15,222 bases of DNA from CAIWXH01 sp964555675 (GTDB lineage Bacteria > Chloroflexota > Chloroflexia > Chloroflexales > Chloroflexaceae). The notes under the pieces are model-generated. The model had not been told where the DNA came from. It worked only from the letters and a program-made list of their open reading frames with translations, and ran no database searches. Shown piece by piece: positions 13,855 through 15,222 of the stretch (the first letter of the stretch is position 1; each line of letters opens with the position of its first letter). Location of the stretch: assembly GCA_964555675.1 (NCBI GenBank), contig CAZKTU010000155.1:1-15222 (forward strand). The letters are read 5' to 3'. The position numbers and the translations under genes were made by a program.

Positions 13855-14012
13855 GGTCCACCTTGCGACTGATGGACCAGATCAGCCCAATGGCGGAGCC
13901 CGCCGATAGGAACCAACAGCGCCTTGGGCGCGTCTAGATCGTACCAACAGCATTACGTCGTAGCCAGAGGGGCCATCAGGCCCCTTTGGCACGCAACTGA
14001 AAGGGTACGACG
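13855..14012 (+). other. Candidate structured 5' leader RNA before the secreted-protein gene
   Basis: Serial stems: GGTCCA/TGGACC (13855-13878), GGCGG/CCGCC (13892-13904) and GCGCC/GGCGC (13919-13931). A final two-part element ends one base before the ATG: CGTCGTA (13956-13962) pairs with TACGACG (14006-14012), and stacked on it GCCAGAGGGGCC pairs with GGCCCCTTTGGC (13963-13990, one G-T, loop ATCA). The 15-nt bulge 13991-14005 contains the ribosome site GAAAGGG. ACCAACAGC occurs twice (13912-13920, 13943-13951). No known riboswitch core was recognised. Confidence 0.45.
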
Positions 14013-15104
14013 ATGGCTCGCACACTGCGGATGCGCGGTCTTATTCAGCAACCCCTTGGCTTACTCCTGGCGGGGCTGCTCGCCGTCGCGAGTGTCCCCG
14101 TCTTTGCCCAGGGCGAGCCCCCGGCGGAACCGCTCCTGCCCAATCTTGAGCCCGCGGCGAGCGCCGAGACTCAGGCCCTGGCCCCGAGCGAAGAGGAGGC
14201 GGTTTTGGCGGCCCTGGCCGACTACACCGCCAACGACGGGGCGGCGACGGCACTGGCCGAGCTGCCGCCCGAGAGCATGCTCCTGGCGGAGCAGCTGACC
14301 TTTCTGCCGCACCTGATGACGAGCCCCGGGCAGTCGGTGCCGCCGGGGCAGAACCCGACGCCCTCGCCCGCGCCGCGGCCCGAGCGGGCGGCCGACGTGG
14401 CGGTGACCGTGCGGGCCCAGCCAGGCATCCTGGTGCGCCCGGGCGCCCTGATCACCTACACCTTCACCTTGCGCAACCTGGGCAACGGCGAGGCGAGCGA
14501 GACGAAGGTGTTTGTGCCCTTCAACAACCAGCAGATCGTGCCGGCCTACACCAGCCTGAGCAGCAGGGCCGGCGACTGGCTGAGCGAGAACGGGCGCGAC
14601 CGCTACACGGTGACCTTCGGGCCCCTGGCGAAGGGGGCCACCCGCAGCGGCCAGGTGATCGTGCGGGTCAATGGCACCCTGCCGGTGCGCACGAGCAACC
14701 CGGTGATCATCGAGACGCGGGCCCGCTACAGCTGGCGCGACGGCAACAGCGGCGGCGAGCGCCGCAGCAATTGGGCGCCGGTGGTGGTGGGCAGCGGCCC
14801 GGTCCACGGCGACTTCGTCTGGATGCGGGTCAGCCCTGACCGCGGGCCTGTGGGCACGACCCACGTCTTCTTCAGCAACCGCTTCCTGCCCGGCGAGACG
14901 GTTACGGCCTGGGTGAATGTGCAGCGCGGGGCGGGCGGCGTGCGGGCGCTGAATCTGCGAGGCACGGCCAACGCCCTCGGCGAGATCGAGCTGCGGCTGC
15001 GCAGCGTCGACGCCGACCCTGACCTGCCCAGAGGCACGCACCAGATCGTGCTCGCCGGGCAGCGCAGTGGGCTCCAGGGCGTGATCGACTTCATCGTCCA
15101 GTAG
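14013..15104 (+). CDS. Secreted protein with DUF11/CARDB-like beta domain, function unknown
   Basis: I do not recognise a specific function. The 363-residue product has a Sec signal peptide with a likely cut after Val30-Phe31-Ala32. An acidic Ala/Glu-rich stretch to about 105 and a Pro-rich spacer (PPGQNPTPSPAPRPE) follow. From about 128 comes a beta-rich domain: DVAVTVRAQPGILVRPGALI followed by ITYTFTLRNLGNGEASE, as in DUF11/CARDB-type surface repeats. Residues from about 265 form a second beta-sandwich-like domain (MRVSPDRGPVGTTHVFFSNR). It has no LPxTG or C-terminal membrane anchor, so it should be released or held non-covalently and is not an obvious client of the sortase. ATG 14013 is preceded by GAAAGGG 7 nt upstream, inside the structured leader. 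Confidence 0.8.
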   Translation: MARTLRMRGLIQQPLGLLLAGLLAVASVPVFAQGEPPAEPLLPNLEPAASAETQALAPSEEEAVLAALADYTANDGAATALAELPPESMLLAEQLTFLPHLMTSPGQSVPPGQNPTPSPAPRPERAADVAVTVRAQPGILVRPGALITYTFTLRNLGNGEASETKVFVPFNNQQIVPAYTSLSSRAGDWLSENGRDRYTVTFGPLAKGATRSGQVIVRVNGTLPVRTSNPVIIETRARYSWRDGNSGGERRSNWAPVVVGSGPVHGDFVWMRVSPDRGPVGTTHVFFSNRFLPGETVTAWVNVQRGAGGVRALNLRGTANALGEIELRLRSVDADPDLPRGTHQIVLAGQRSGLQGVIDFIVQ

Positions 15105-15133
15105 TTGCAAAAGCGAAGATCAGCGGGTACTAT
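15105..15133 (+). promoter_or_regulatory. Promoter of the tRNA-Arg gene
   Basis: TTGCAA (15105-15110), a 17-bp spacer and TACTAT (15128-15133), starting right after the stop of the preceding gene. The predicted start near 15140 lies a few bases before the mature tRNA 5' end, as usual for stable RNA genes. Confidence 0.7.
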
Positions 15134-15143
15134 ACCGGCTGAT

Positions 15144-15220
15144 GGGGCTGTAGCTCAGTTGGATAGAGCACCGACCTTCTAAGTCGATGGTCGTGCGTTC
15201 GAGTCGCACCAGCCCCGCCA
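15144..15220 (+). tRNA. tRNA-Arg, anticodon TCT, CCA encoded
   Basis: Acceptor arms GGGGCTG and CAGCCCC pair fully; the D stem is GCTC/GAGC and the T arm GTGCG-TTCGAGT-CGCAC. The anticodon loop CTTCTAA (15176-15182) has TCT at 15178-15180, which reads AGA and AGG. Discriminator G15217 is followed by genomic CCA (15218-15220). The anticodon stem CCGAC/GTCGA has a C-A mismatch at its outermost pair (27-43), the only irregular point in the cloverleaf. Confidence 0.97.
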
Positions 15221-15222
15221 GC

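Overview
The window is GC-rich bacterial DNA with dense genes and a strong preference for G or C at third codon positions. Several features suggest Chloroflexota, probably class Chloroflexia. These are a lipoprotein with a Pro/Ala/Thr/Glu linker after its lipobox, two glycosyltransferases of the MGDG-synthase/UgtP type side by side, a PyrR-controlled pyrRBC operon, and a tRNA with an encoded CCA. The phylum is an inference from gene style; no marker gene settles it.

Layout. Positions 1-1275 (minus) hold the N-terminal 425 codons of dnaX (clamp-loader gamma/tau), which runs off the left edge. It is divergent from a membrane-anchored sortase (1493-2380), and the two appear to share a promoter region with the same extended -10 on both strands. 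Convergent with the sortase are two GT28-type glycolipid glycosyltransferases on the minus strand (4927-3788, then 3616-2390). From 5073 the plus strand carries the pyrimidine operon: a strong sigma-A promoter, a PyrR-binding RNA loop, a 37-codon leader ORF running through an intrinsic terminator, then pyrR, pyrB and a dihydroorotase-like pyrC. By eye alignment this PyrC lacks several catalytic residues. A 331-bp intergenic region of locally low GC follows, with a TTGACA element, a 19-bp palindrome and serial hairpins. It precedes a family-5 (peptide-type) ABC importer operon of lipoprotein and two permeases, without ATPase genes. A terminator, a membrane-anchored two-HKD phospholipase-D-like protein (probably leaderless mRNA), another terminator and a structured 5' leader follow. 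The leader precedes a secreted beta-domain protein. The window ends with tRNA-Arg(TCT).

How the parts work together. The pyr operon is a self-contained regulatory unit: PyrR made from the first gene should bind the leader RNA when UMP/UTP is high. The leader ORF placed across the terminator suggests control by a translating ribosome, as proposed for Thermus strain ZO5, rather than only by a Bacillus-type antiterminator. The PyrC substitutions suggest that its role may be structural (an ATCase partner), with a catalytic dihydroorotase elsewhere. Much of the remaining content is envelope-related: sortase, glycolipid synthesis, solute uptake, an anchored PLD-like protein and a secreted protein. 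I see no insertion sequence, CRISPR array, phage gene or integration scar.
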